A stretch of DNA of 9,585 bases. It comes from Nitrospirota bacterium (GTDB taxonomy: Bacteria; Nitrospirota; CAKKRA01; 9FT-COMBO-42-15). The position numbers and the translations under genes are program-made. How positions within the stretch are numbered: the first letter of the stretch is position 1; each line of letters opens with the position of its first letter. The notes under the pieces are model-generated. The model did not search any database. It was given only the letters and a program-made list of their open reading frames with translations, and was not told where the DNA came from. The stretch lies in NCBI GenBank assembly GCA_016195585.1, contig JACPZJ010000035.1:1-9585 (forward strand), given 5' to 3'. Below, one piece after another: positions 1 through 5,807 of this stretch.

Positions 1-216
1 AAGCATGTTTTTAATCAGCCCTTCATGCCCGGGGACATCTACAATGCCTATTTTTATTTCATTTGAAAGGTCAAGGGAAGCAAAGCCTAAATCAATGGTT
101 ATGCCGCGCTCTTTCTCTTCTTTAAGCCTGTCAGGGTCTGTGCCTGTCAGCGCCTTTACGAGCGAGCTCTTCCCGTGGTCAATGTGTCCTGCTGTGCCGA
201 GGATAATATATCTCAT
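1..216 (-). CDS. selB: SelB, selenocysteine-specific elongation factor (N-terminal 72 codons only)
   Basis: SelB is the EF-Tu-like GTPase that brings Sec-tRNA(Sec) to the ribosome at UGA codons followed by a SECIS hairpin. The gene runs off the left edge of the window, so only the start of the GTPase domain is present. The translation begins MRYIILGTAGHIDHGKSS, with the P-loop G1 motif GHIDHGKS at residues 10-17. The switch I segment RGITIDLGFA and the G3 motif DVPGHE follow, all typical of SelB rather than EF-Tu. The ATG (214-216) overlaps the TGA of selA in an ATGA arrangement. No good Shine-Dalgarno sequence precedes it (GCCTCCAG lies upstream), so its translation is probably coupled to selA. 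The selA-selB order is common in bacteria that use selenium. The C-terminal winged-helix part that binds SECIS lies outside the window. Confidence 0.93.
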   Translation of the reverse strand, partial: MRYIILGTAGHIDHGKSSLVKALTGTDPDRLKEEKERGITIDLGFASLDLSNEIKIGIVDVPGHEGLIKNML

Positions 217-1634
217 AATCTGGAGGCTATACCTTTGATGGAATTAATCACAGTATCAAGCTCATCTCTCTGGATTGTGCGTGGGTCAAGGAGGATTCTC
301 CCCTCTTTTATACGGCTTATTATCGGCGGGTTATTCTTGCGGAGCATCTCTTCAAGCCTTGCTGCTGATAAATTATTTGAAAGGATGGCAACCACCTTTG
401 TCAGCAAACTGACAAGCGGCAAAGCGCCGCCGCCGCTCTGTGATGTCTCATCAATAACAGAAACCCCAAGCTTACTGCCTACACCCTTTAAACCATCTGC
501 AATATATATTGCCTTCTTTTCAATCTCTGAAAGAGGCTGGCAGAGCATATTTAATGTTGGAATCTCTTTTACAGCCTTTTCCCCATCAAGATACTCCCTT
601 AATGTTGCCTCAAGACCTGCAAGGGTAAGTTTATCAATGCGAATAGCGCGGGCAAGGGGATTGCTTGCAATCATATCAACATATTTCTTTTTGCCGACTA
701 TCAGGCCCGCCTGAGGCCCGCCGAGCAGCTTATCGCCGCTGAATGTTATAACATCAGCGCAAGCCGCCACTGCATCAGAGACCGTCGGCTCTCCTTCAAT
801 CCCATATTTTCTTAAATCTATGAGGCACCCGCTCCCAAGGTCAAACATTACAGGAAGCCCTCTCTTTTTCCCAAGGTCGACAAGCTCAGAGATAGAGACC
901 TCCTTTGCAAAGCCGACAATTTTATAATTACTCGTATGCACCTTTAATAATAACGCAGTATTATCATTTACAGCCTTTTCGTAGTCTTTAAGGTGTGTTT
1001 TGTTTGTTGCGCCGACCTCTCTTAATTTTGCATTGCTCCGCTCCATCACCTCAGGTATCCTGAAAGAGCCGCCGATTTCAACAAGCTCGCCGCGAGAAAC
1101 AATCACCTCTTTATTTTGAGCAATGGTATTCAGGGCAATCAGCACAGCAGCAGCATTATTATTTACAACAAGACCTGCCTCAGCGCCTGTTAATCTGCAG
1201 AGGAGCTTTTCTATATGGGTATATCTCTTTCCCCTCTCGCCCTTTTCAATGTCATATTCAAGATTAGAATATCCCTTTGCAACTGCCTCTATGTTCTTTA
1301 CTGCACTCTCAGACAAGATAGACCTGCCGAGATTCGTGTGGACTATAACGCCTGTTGCATTAATCACAGGTCTGAGGTTTAACTGGCTAAGGGTGTTCAA
1401 TATCTCCTCTGCCCTGTTTAGAATTTCTGAGGGCTGGGGGCTGGGGGCTGGAGACTGAGGAACTGCCTGTTTTTCTATTTCCAAAATCACCTTCCTCTTT
1501 TCATCTACTGCCGTCCTCAATGCCTGAAGCACCAATGCACGGGGATGCTCCTCAAGCCACTTTAAAACAGCAGCCTCTTTTAATAACTCATCAACAGAGG
1601 GAAGCTGCCTAAGAAAAGACTCCTTTGTTTTCAT
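213..1634 (-). CDS. selA: SelA, L-seryl-tRNA(Sec) selenium transferase
   Basis: SelA is a PLP enzyme that converts Ser-tRNA(Sec) to Sec-tRNA(Sec) with selenophosphate. The product is 473 aa, close to the family's usual 460-470. The N-terminal tRNA-binding segment has the typical opening (residues 8-18, LRQLPSVDELL). The fold-type I PLP core begins near residue 88 (RPVINATGVIVHTNLGRS). The motif SGDKLLGGPQAG at 299-310 carries the PLP lysine, K302. A proline-rich linker (residues 60-69, QSPAPSPQPS) separates the two parts and is encoded by a 7-nt DNA repeat. The ATG at 1634 is the only plausible start and matches the family N-terminus, but no Shine-Dalgarno lies upstream. A weak -10-like TATTAT sits almost against the start. 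The 3' end overlaps selB by 4 nt. Confidence 0.96.
   Translation of the reverse strand: MKTKESFLRQLPSVDELLKEAAVLKWLEEHPRALVLQALRTAVDEKRKVILEIEKQAVPQSPAPSPQPSEILNRAEEILNTLSQLNLRPVINATGVIVHTNLGRSILSESAVKNIEAVAKGYSNLEYDIEKGERGKRYTHIEKLLCRLTGAEAGLVVNNNAAAVLIALNTIAQNKEVIVSRGELVEIGGSFRIPEVMERSNAKLREVGATNKTHLKDYEKAVNDNTALLLKVHTSNYKIVGFAKEVSISELVDLGKKRGLPVMFDLGSGCLIDLRKYGIEGEPTVSDAVAACADVITFSGDKLLGGPQAGLIVGKKKYVDMIASNPLARAIRIDKLTLAGLEATLREYLDGEKAVKEIPTLNMLCQPLSEIEKKAIYIADGLKGVGSKLGVSVIDETSQSGGGALPLVSLLTKVVAILSNNLSAARLEEMLRKNNPPIISRIKEGRILLDPRTIQRDELDTVINSIKGIASRL
1433..1460 (-). repeat. 7-nt tandem repeat inside selA
   Basis: On the plus strand there are four adjoining 7-nt units, GCTGGGG, GCTGGGG, GCTGGAG and ACTGAGG. 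The first two are identical, the last two degenerate. They encode the Pro/Ser-rich linker of SelA between the N-terminal domain and the PLP core. Because 7 is not a multiple of 3, gain or loss of one unit would shift the selA frame. Confidence 0.7.
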
Positions 1635-1651
1635 GATGATAATAATAGCAT
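1631..1651 (-). promoter_or_regulatory. Possible six-codon leader ORF overlapping the selA start
   Basis: Read on the minus strand, ATG at 1649-1651 opens a frame encoding MLLLSS, ending in TGA at 1631-1633. That TGA overlaps the selA ATG (1632-1634) as ATGA. selA has no visible Shine-Dalgarno, so termination of such a leader could in principle place ribosomes on the selA start. The leader ATG also lacks a Shine-Dalgarno and follows an A-rich stretch. A chance origin is quite possible. Confidence 0.2.
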
Positions 1652-1730
1652 TTTTTAAGGTTTTTTTCTATTGGGATTTTAAAGAAGGGCTTAAGCGGCG
1701 TCGGATTCGCCCTCGACAAAACCCAGACTA

Positions 1731-1889
1731 TTAGGCAACATTTGCCACCTTTTTCTTTTTTCTTAAATGCCCAAATTTCTTAGCTAAAAGCTCAAGTTGC
1801 TCCTTTCCTGATAATGCAGACAACTTCTCTTCAGCTTCTTTTTGCAGCCTGCGCTTCATTTCTACAGCATCAAACTTTTTAGCCTTCAT
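1731..1889 (-). CDS. Small 52-aa partner of the PIN protein (candidate antitoxin)
   Basis: This short gene encodes 52 aa beginning MKAKKFDAVEMKRRLQKEAE and ending in a lysine-rich tail, with TAA at 1731-1733. It is preceded by an excellent ribosome binding site, GGAGGTGATT (1891-1900), one base before the ATG region. Its start lies 11 nt inside the end of the PIN gene, so the two are translated together. The predicted protein is charged and mostly helical, with no Cys or catalytic motif. Small proteins of the KKFDAV..MR type are, as I recall, found next to PIN toxins, often in toxin-first order; this is the basis for the antitoxin call. I do not recognise a named family. The toxin-antitoxin role is inferred from position, size and coupling only. 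Confidence 0.7.
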   Translation of the reverse strand: MKAKKFDAVEMKRRLQKEAEEKLSALSGKEQLELLAKKFGHLRKKKKVANVA

Positions 1890-2340
1890 AAATCACCTCC
1901 AATGGGCTTCTAATTTCAAGTATTGGATATCCTAACCTGAGATTTACAGAGTTTATTAAATGAATACGATTTAAATTTACAATATGTTTAAAATTCCAGC
2001 TCACTAAAACATCCACTCTTTCCACTGCCGCAATCGCTATATGTCTGGCATCTGAGAGACTACTTTCTGCAATCACACCTTCTTTCAAGTAAGCATTAGC
2101 AAGGGATATTGACTCTTCATTAAGAAAAATATGTTCTATATTATCCTCTGTAACTTTATCCAGCACTTCTCTTACACTATCTGGCGCTCCTTCAAGTTCA
2201 AATAGTACTATATCAGAAATCACAAGTCTTTTCTTTCCTGATATAAATTCCTCAAATAATTGATTTGAATATTTCTCAAATTCATCATCAAGACAACCAC
2301 CTATTACCGATGTGTCTACATAAATACGAGGTCTAAACAT
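1879..2340 (-). CDS. PIN-domain protein, VapC-like putative ribonuclease toxin
   Basis: PIN domains are Mg2+-dependent ribonucleases, and in VapC-type toxins they cut tRNA or rRNA. The 153-aa product, a usual single-PIN-domain length, shows the expected acidic positions. These are D9 in RIYVDTSVIGG, E48 in SDIVLFELEG, D97 in SSLSDARHIAIA, and the terminal element VSWNFKHIVN with N116. I chose the ATG at 2340 because AAGGA lies 8 nt upstream and the PIN strand starts right after it. A TTG six codons further up is the alternative start. The gene is followed in overlap by a 52-aa partner and preceded by a promoter-bearing repeat. RNA cleavage and toxicity are family inference; no substrate can be read from the sequence. 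Confidence 0.88.
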   Translation of the reverse strand: MFRPRIYVDTSVIGGCLDDEFEKYSNQLFEEFISGKKRLVISDIVLFELEGAPDSVREVLDKVTEDNIEHIFLNEESISLANAYLKEGVIAESSLSDARHIAIAAVERVDVLVSWNFKHIVNLNRIHLINSVNLRLGYPILEIRSPLEVIYEG

Positions 2341-2380
2341 CTTCCCTGTCCTTATCAATATTTTGGTACATATCGCCTAA

Positions 2381-2486
2381 GCGGCTTGCCAAAGTGCCTT
2401 TAAACATTATAGCCACAGCTTCATCTTATTTTCTATCATTTGCTTTGTCAAGAAAAAATACGGATAGTGATTGCCTTTGAGATGAG
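2381..2486 (-). repeat. Promoter-bearing direct repeat, copy A
   Basis: This 106-nt stretch matches 4523-4630 in the same orientation, by eye at about 75-80% identity. Three blocks are best kept. One is 24 nt from GCGGCTT to AAA with 3 mismatches. The second is 38 nt around ATTTTCTATCAT and TTTGTCAAGAAAAAATACGG with 3 mismatches. The third is the end block ATTGCCTTTGAGATGAG, identical in both. Both copies end upstream (in transcription sense) of an accessory gene start. The conserved part covers the promoter and the start of the leader. Confidence 0.85.
2423..2451 (-). promoter_or_regulatory. Sigma70-type promoter for the PIN/partner pair
   Basis: Minus-strand TTGACA (2446-2451), a 17-nt spacer, and TAAGAT (2423-2428). 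The start of transcription would fall near 2416, giving a leader of about 76 nt before the PIN ATG at 2340. The consensus -35 and ideal spacing recur in repeat copy B. A separate TATAAT lies at 2406-2411 but has no -35 at the right distance. Confidence 0.65.
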
Positions 2487-2516
2487 TTATGACGCCAGCC
2501 AGATAAGCGGTCAGAC

Positions 2517-2551
2517 CTGCCTGTTCCCTGTCTACTGACAGGTAGAGGCAG
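2517..2551. repeat. Two-part stem-loop
   Basis: CTGCCT (2517-2522) pairs with AGGCAG (2546-2551). Inside it, CCTGTC (2527-2532) pairs with GACAGG (2537-2542) around a TACT loop. The internal loops are GTTC and TAG. No T-run follows on either strand, so it is not a standard terminator. It may be a dispersed palindromic repeat of this genome. Confidence 0.6.
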
Positions 2552-2656
2552 ACATGGGCGAGGGGGCGATGACAGATTGTCGTTTAAGCATAAACAAAGC
2601 CTGAGAGGGTTTGAATGAAAATCGTTTGTGCTGTTGTTAGCTGGTGTGCCACCATC

Positions 2657-3370
2657 TTAAATCGTGTGAATCTCTACACCTTTGGATAACATTGTGGTCT
2701 CGTCAAGATGCCATTCTCCAGATATTTTAAGTTTAAAAGACTTTGATTTTGGAGAACAATTCGCAGCTCCAACAATGACTGTAAATTGATATTCACCGGG
2801 TCCAATTATGTTATAGCGATTATTAGGTAATATTGTTGTTTCAAAATAAAAAACGGTTTGAGTTTCCGGAACAGTAATTTTGGGATTGTGCTCTGCAGAT
2901 ACTGCCTTTCTTGCTATTGGGTCTATGACGTGTCCAAGATCCACATTTTTCTCCGTTCATGGTAGCAGCATCGGTAGATATTGTTGAGCAATATGTGTCC
3001 ATACTAAATTGCTAAGAAGAAACTCGGAAAGTAGCTGCCAGGAATTGTCTGCTTTTCTTTGTAGATCGTGGATCAAAACCTCTAAGTTTTGGGCTGCACT
3101 CTTTCCTCGGTTTTTGACGGTCAATCGAAACCAGAATGCGTCAAATTGTCGCACAGATCCATGTACATCCTTTACGGTGGTCGGGATATGGTGGCAATCT
3201 GGAGGTTTAAAATTTATAGTTACATCCAGAATTGGCCTGTTTCTCCAAGTTCGCAATCGATCAAGAAAGTAAAAGCCAAGAGCTACTATAACGGCGAAAA
3301 CGGTTCCAACCCCTTGCCACCAATCTGGGTCGGTGATATATTTTAAAAGGTGTGACCAACTAAGATTCAT
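2657..3370 (-). pseudogene. Membrane-anchored protein of unknown function, split by an in-frame TGA
   Basis: Two open stretches in the same frame (2957-3370 and 2657-2944) are separated only by TGA at 2957-2959. Read through, they make one product of about 237 residues. Its N-terminus has one membrane helix (roughly residues 17-38, WWQGVGTVFAVIVALGFYFL, followed by DRLRTWRNRP). Next comes a soluble part rich in beta strands (LDVTINFKPPDCHH; FWFRLTVKNRGKSAAQNLEVL). After the TGA the chain continues TEKNVDLGHVIDPIA, then another strand-rich part (GPGEYQFTVIVGAANCSPKS). I recall full-length uncharacterised proteins with a DLGH-IDP stretch in this position, which suggests the two halves are one gene. 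The TGA would most simply be GGA changed by one base. Selenocysteine readthrough is possible in principle because selA and selB are nearby, but no good SECIS hairpin follows. The GTG at 2942-2944 is not a convincing independent start. Confidence 0.7.
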
Positions 3371-3402
3371 TTGATTGACCTTTCAATTTTATACGCATGC
3401 CT

Positions 3403-3478
3403 GCTAACGGTGCTGCAGCTTGCGGAAGTCCCCGAAGGACATTTCCTGCGACGCCGATAACCGCTTGTTGTTCTTAGC
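3403..3478 (-). other. attC-like imperfect palindrome between two accessory genes
   Basis: This 76-nt segment is bounded by GCTAA (3403-3407) and TTAGC (3474-3478). Inside, CGG/CCG pairs and an interrupted stem (GG-Y-G-YY-GCAG type) lead to GTCC/GGAC near the centre. The conserved hairpin GCAGCTT-GCGG-AAGTCC (3415-3431) lies in one arm. It sits after the stop of the AbiJ-like gene and shortly before the start of the next gene, where integron cassettes carry attC. The end bases GTTAGCA (minus strand) only partly fit the attC core consensus GTTRRRY, and no integrase is present. An unrelated palindromic repeat is the main alternative. Confidence 0.35.
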
Positions 3479-3543
3479 GAAAAGAAACCATCAGATTTGG
3501 ACGTCAGCCTTTTCCGCCATGCCATGAAAAGTGGTCTCACAAT

Positions 3544-4464
3544 TCATTTTTTCCCTTTTTTAGTAGCACTCATAAGGAAAAAGATATTAGATGCAGTCAT
3601 ATTCAGTGCATACCCTGCAATATAATCCTCAACTTTAATTTTATCCTCTCCTTGGCCATGGCCACCTAATCGATTTCTAAGTGTTGGAATTCCACTCTCC
3701 AGTAACGATCGCAATCCGGTGAATTGGCTTTGCAAATAATTTGGGATGAGCTCTTTTAAAAAACATATTTCAATTAACTTTTTCGCGGTATCTTTTTCTG
3801 TATATTCCCATTTGTATTTATTGCAGATTGCTTTCATCACACTTTCAAAGGCTTTCAAACAATCATTAAGGCATTCTTTATTTCTCCCATGCCTGTAATG
3901 TTCGTGAGCCTTCAAAAATTCGTCATTTGCGCCTTTATACATTTTGCCTGATAAAAGCGTTAAGGTTGGTTTTATTATCTCAGAATGGAGGAAGGTCGAA
4001 TCCAATCGGATAAGTTCATTAGATTCAAACTGAAAACCAATACCATGTTCCTTAAATCTATGGTTCAACTCTTTAATAGCATCATTAGCGGATATTTTGC
4101 AAGTTGAATGCAATTGATATTCATCTTTGCGAACAATTGTATTTATCATTTTGAACGATAATTCTATAACGTCCAATACTTGCTCAATATCTTCACAATT
4201 TAGAAAGTAGTCGAAAATAGCTTCTTCGTTAGATTTTGCATACTGTTTTAAGGTAAAAAAACCGTATTCTCTACATAATGCCTGATGAATAAACTCGTAA
4301 AGATCCGATGCATTACTTTGATAACGATCTTTGCCAAAAGCATCTCTAATAATGTGAATGACTTGAACTCTAAAAGGAGCGGGGATATTATCATATGTAA
4401 AAACATCTGAAACTTCGCCTCTAAGCCTTTTCTGCCTCTTGGAAAATAATTCATAGATAGGCAT
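3544..4464 (-). CDS. AbiJ-like protein of the STM4504/CBY_0614 type with HEPN-like C-terminus
   Basis: The 306-aa protein opens MPIYELFSKRQKRLRGEVSD and continues YDNIPAPFRVQVIHIIRDAFG. I recognise this N-terminus as the AbiJ-NTD4-type domain of the STM4504/CBY_0614 family, linked to abortive infection of phage-infected cells. The C-terminal half (about residues 180-300) is helical. It contains ECLNDCLKAFESVMKAIC and TLRNRLGGHGQG, where R263-N-R-L-G-G-H269 fits the Rx4-6H signature of HEPN ribonucleases. No membrane segment or signal peptide is present. The ATG at 4464 is chosen because AGGAGG lies 4 nt before it; the GTG one codon upstream would be too close. A strong promoter in repeat B lies about 100 nt upstream. 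Base composition is clearly more AT-rich than the dsr genes, in keeping with acquisition. RNA cleavage and phage defence are family inference. Confidence 0.82.
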   Translation of the reverse strand: MPIYELFSKRQKRLRGEVSDVFTYDNIPAPFRVQVIHIIRDAFGKDRYQSNASDLYEFIHQALCREYGFFTLKQYAKSNEEAIFDYFLNCEDIEQVLDVIELSFKMINTIVRKDEYQLHSTCKISANDAIKELNHRFKEHGIGFQFESNELIRLDSTFLHSEIIKPTLTLLSGKMYKGANDEFLKAHEHYRHGRNKECLNDCLKAFESVMKAICNKYKWEYTEKDTAKKLIEICFLKELIPNYLQSQFTGLRSLLESGIPTLRNRLGGHGQGEDKIKVEDYIAGYALNMTASNIFFLMSATKKGKK

Positions 4465-4522
4465 CACTCCTCCTAAAAACGACTGTTAACAATTGAGAGA
4501 CTATATTGGCTAACAGGCGCAT

Positions 4523-4630
4523 GCGGCTTACCGAAGTGCCTTCAAATCTTGCACAGACACAATTACATCATATTTTCTATCATCTATTTTGTCAAGAAAA
4601 AATACGGATGACAATTGCCTTTGAGATGAG
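4523..4630 (-). repeat. Promoter-bearing direct repeat, copy B
   Basis: This 108-nt partner of copy A (2381-2486) lies between the stop of dsrP (4635) and the AbiJ-like gene. Its right end stops 4 nt short of the dsrP stop codon. The hairpin GGCTT-ACCG-AAG-TG-CC (4525-4540) is conserved with a changed loop (GCCA in copy A) and the same two-base bulge. Just beyond the left end, GCTAAC (4509-4514) matches the motif at 3403-3408. Confidence 0.85.
4567..4595 (-). promoter_or_regulatory. Strong sigma70-type promoter upstream of the AbiJ-like gene
   Basis: Minus-strand TTGACA (4590-4595), exactly 17 nt, then TATGAT (4567-4572). The -35 is consensus and the -10 differs from TATAAT at one position. 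The transcript would start near 4560, giving a leader of about 96 nt that contains the conserved hairpin. The accessory genes can thus be expressed independently of the dsr operon, although no terminator is evident between dsrP and this promoter. Confidence 0.7.
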
Positions 4631-4634
4631 AGGA

Positions 4635-5807
4635 TTAGTGCTCCGTATCAGCGCCTGCGGTCTCTTCCCTGACCGAGACAGCTACCTTGTAAAGCACAGT
4701 GAGTATCAGTATGCCGATTGCCCAGACGCCGAGGGTGATTAGCGCCTCTGCTAAGGTTGGCCAGTATTCTGTTACCCTTTCAAATGGATTGGGGACAAAA
4801 CCGCCAACAATCAAACCAAATCCCTTATCAATCCATAGAGAGACAAATACTGCTGCACAGGCAGCTAATAGTGTTTTTTCGTTTTTGCGTGTATTGGGAT
4901 TGACCAAAAGAATAAGCGCTGCTGCTGCAAGGATTACAGAAAGCCACATCAGGGGAACGAGCTTTCCATGACCTTCAAGCCCTACAAAGAGATACTGGAA
5001 GGGGTGTTTATGTCCGGGTATTCCGCTGTAAAAAGCAGTGAAGACCTCAAGCAAAAAGAAGAATACATTTGCAAGCATGGCATAGGTGACAATCTTGCTG
5101 ATGGCCTGTATCGGCTCCCTGCCCGGGTCAAATTTAGAAAGCCTTCTTACAATCATGCTCAGTATGATAAGCAGGGCAGGCCCGCCTGCAAATGCAGATG
5201 CCAAAAATCTCGCTGCCATTACCGCAGTAAGCCAGAAGTGCCTTCCCGGAAGCCCTGCATAGAGAAAGGCTGTAACTGTATGGATGCTGACTGCCCATGG
5301 TATAGAGAGATAAATCAGGGGTTTTACCCATCTTGGCGGCGGGGCAGAATATCGCTCTGATTCCAGAGTAGTCCAGCCTATTACAATATTAAGCAGAAGA
5401 TAGCCGTTTAAGGCAACTGCGTCCCAGAATATGATTGAATTCGGTGTTGGGTAAAGAAATATGTTCAATGCCCTCATGGGCTGGCCCATATCAACAAGGA
5501 GAAACAACAGGCACATATTCACTGCAGCGACAGCCAGAAATTCGCCGAGGATTACTATCTTCCCGAATTTTTTATAGTCGTGTAGATAATAGGGTATAAC
5601 CAGCATGACTGCTGATGCCGCCACACCCACAAGGAATGTAAACTGAGATATATATAGACCCCATGAAACATCCCTGCTCAGGCCGGTTATCCCCAAACCA
5701 TAGCTCAATTGTTTGAGATAGAAGATAAAGCCCACGCCAATAACAGCAAGCAGAAAAGATATCCATATCCAGTACCTGCTGCTTCCTGTCAAAGCCTTTT
5801 CAATCAT
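4635..5807 (-). CDS. dsrP: DsrP, NrfD/PsrC-type integral membrane quinol-interacting subunit
   Basis: DsrP is the membrane subunit that pairs with the periplasmic ferredoxin DsrO and exchanges electrons with menaquinone in the DsrMKJOP complex. The 390-aa product has about ten hydrophobic segments, the usual size and shape for the NrfD family. The first segment follows YWIWISFLLAVIGVGFIFYL. Family-like stretches include SWGLYISQFTFLVG and SIPWAVSIHTVTAFLYAGLPGRHFW. The ATG at 5805-5807 overlaps the dsrO TGA by 4 nt, and AGGAGG lies 8 nt upstream. The frame stays open upstream to 6008, but that part lies antiparallel to no domain and simply shadows dsrO. It is the last gene of the operon. NrfD proteins of other complexes look alike, but the neighbours settle the assignment. 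Confidence 0.93.
   Translation of the reverse strand: MIEKALTGSSRYWIWISFLLAVIGVGFIFYLKQLSYGLGITGLSRDVSWGLYISQFTFLVGVAASAVMLVIPYYLHDYKKFGKIVILGEFLAVAAVNMCLLFLLVDMGQPMRALNIFLYPTPNSIIFWDAVALNGYLLLNIVIGWTTLESERYSAPPPRWVKPLIYLSIPWAVSIHTVTAFLYAGLPGRHFWLTAVMAARFLASAFAGGPALLIILSMIVRRLSKFDPGREPIQAISKIVTYAMLANVFFFLLEVFTAFYSGIPGHKHPFQYLFVGLEGHGKLVPLMWLSVILAAAALILLVNPNTRKNEKTLLAACAAVFVSLWIDKGFGLIVGGFVPNPFERVTEYWPTLAEALITLGVWAIGILILTVLYKVAVSVREETAGADTEH

Larger units (their letters stand above)
2341..2656. other. 316-nt intergenic region upstream of the PIN gene
   Basis: No gene is visible here on either strand. From low to high coordinate it holds the PIN ribosome binding region, a conserved small hairpin (2383-2398) and a promoter read towards the PIN gene (2423-2451). 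These sit inside the first copy of the direct repeat. A two-part stem-loop follows (2517-2551), then a plus-strand GTTAGC (2636-2641) just beyond the stop of the broken membrane-protein gene. The order of motifs loosely mirrors the compact palindrome at 3403-3478. Confidence 0.6.

Noticed and set aside
1685..1725. Terminator between the 52-aa gene and selA
   Set aside because: Only a five-pair GGGC/GCCC-type stem with a 20-nt loop can be drawn, without a T-run on the minus strand.
2490..2656. selC (tRNA-Sec) or another tRNA gene near selAB
   Set aside because: No acceptor stem or T-arm of tRNA type could be assembled; a GGTTTGAAT word near 2608 has no matching stem.
2657..2944. Independent 95-aa gene starting at GTG 2944
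   Set aside because: It has no ribosome binding site and continues the upstream reading frame across one TGA; it is better read as the second half of a single gene.
2917..2956. SECIS element after the TGA at 2957-2959
   Set aside because: Only a three-pair stem (GTG/CAC) with a nine-base loop could be found at about the right distance, and the loop lacks the usual GU arrangement.
3508..3531. Inverted repeat CTTTTC/GAAAAG after the AbiJ-like gene as a terminator
   Set aside because: The stem is short and AT-rich, its loop is 11 nt, and no T-run follows it in the direction of transcription.
2376..4630. CRISPR array from repeated motifs
   Set aside because: Three motif copies more than 1 kb apart with genes between them do not have the regular short-spacer form.
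4968..5360. Plus-strand open frames opposite dsrP, dsrO, dsrK and selA
   Set aside because: They lie fully antisense to well-recognised genes, have no ribosome binding sites and show no protein family features.
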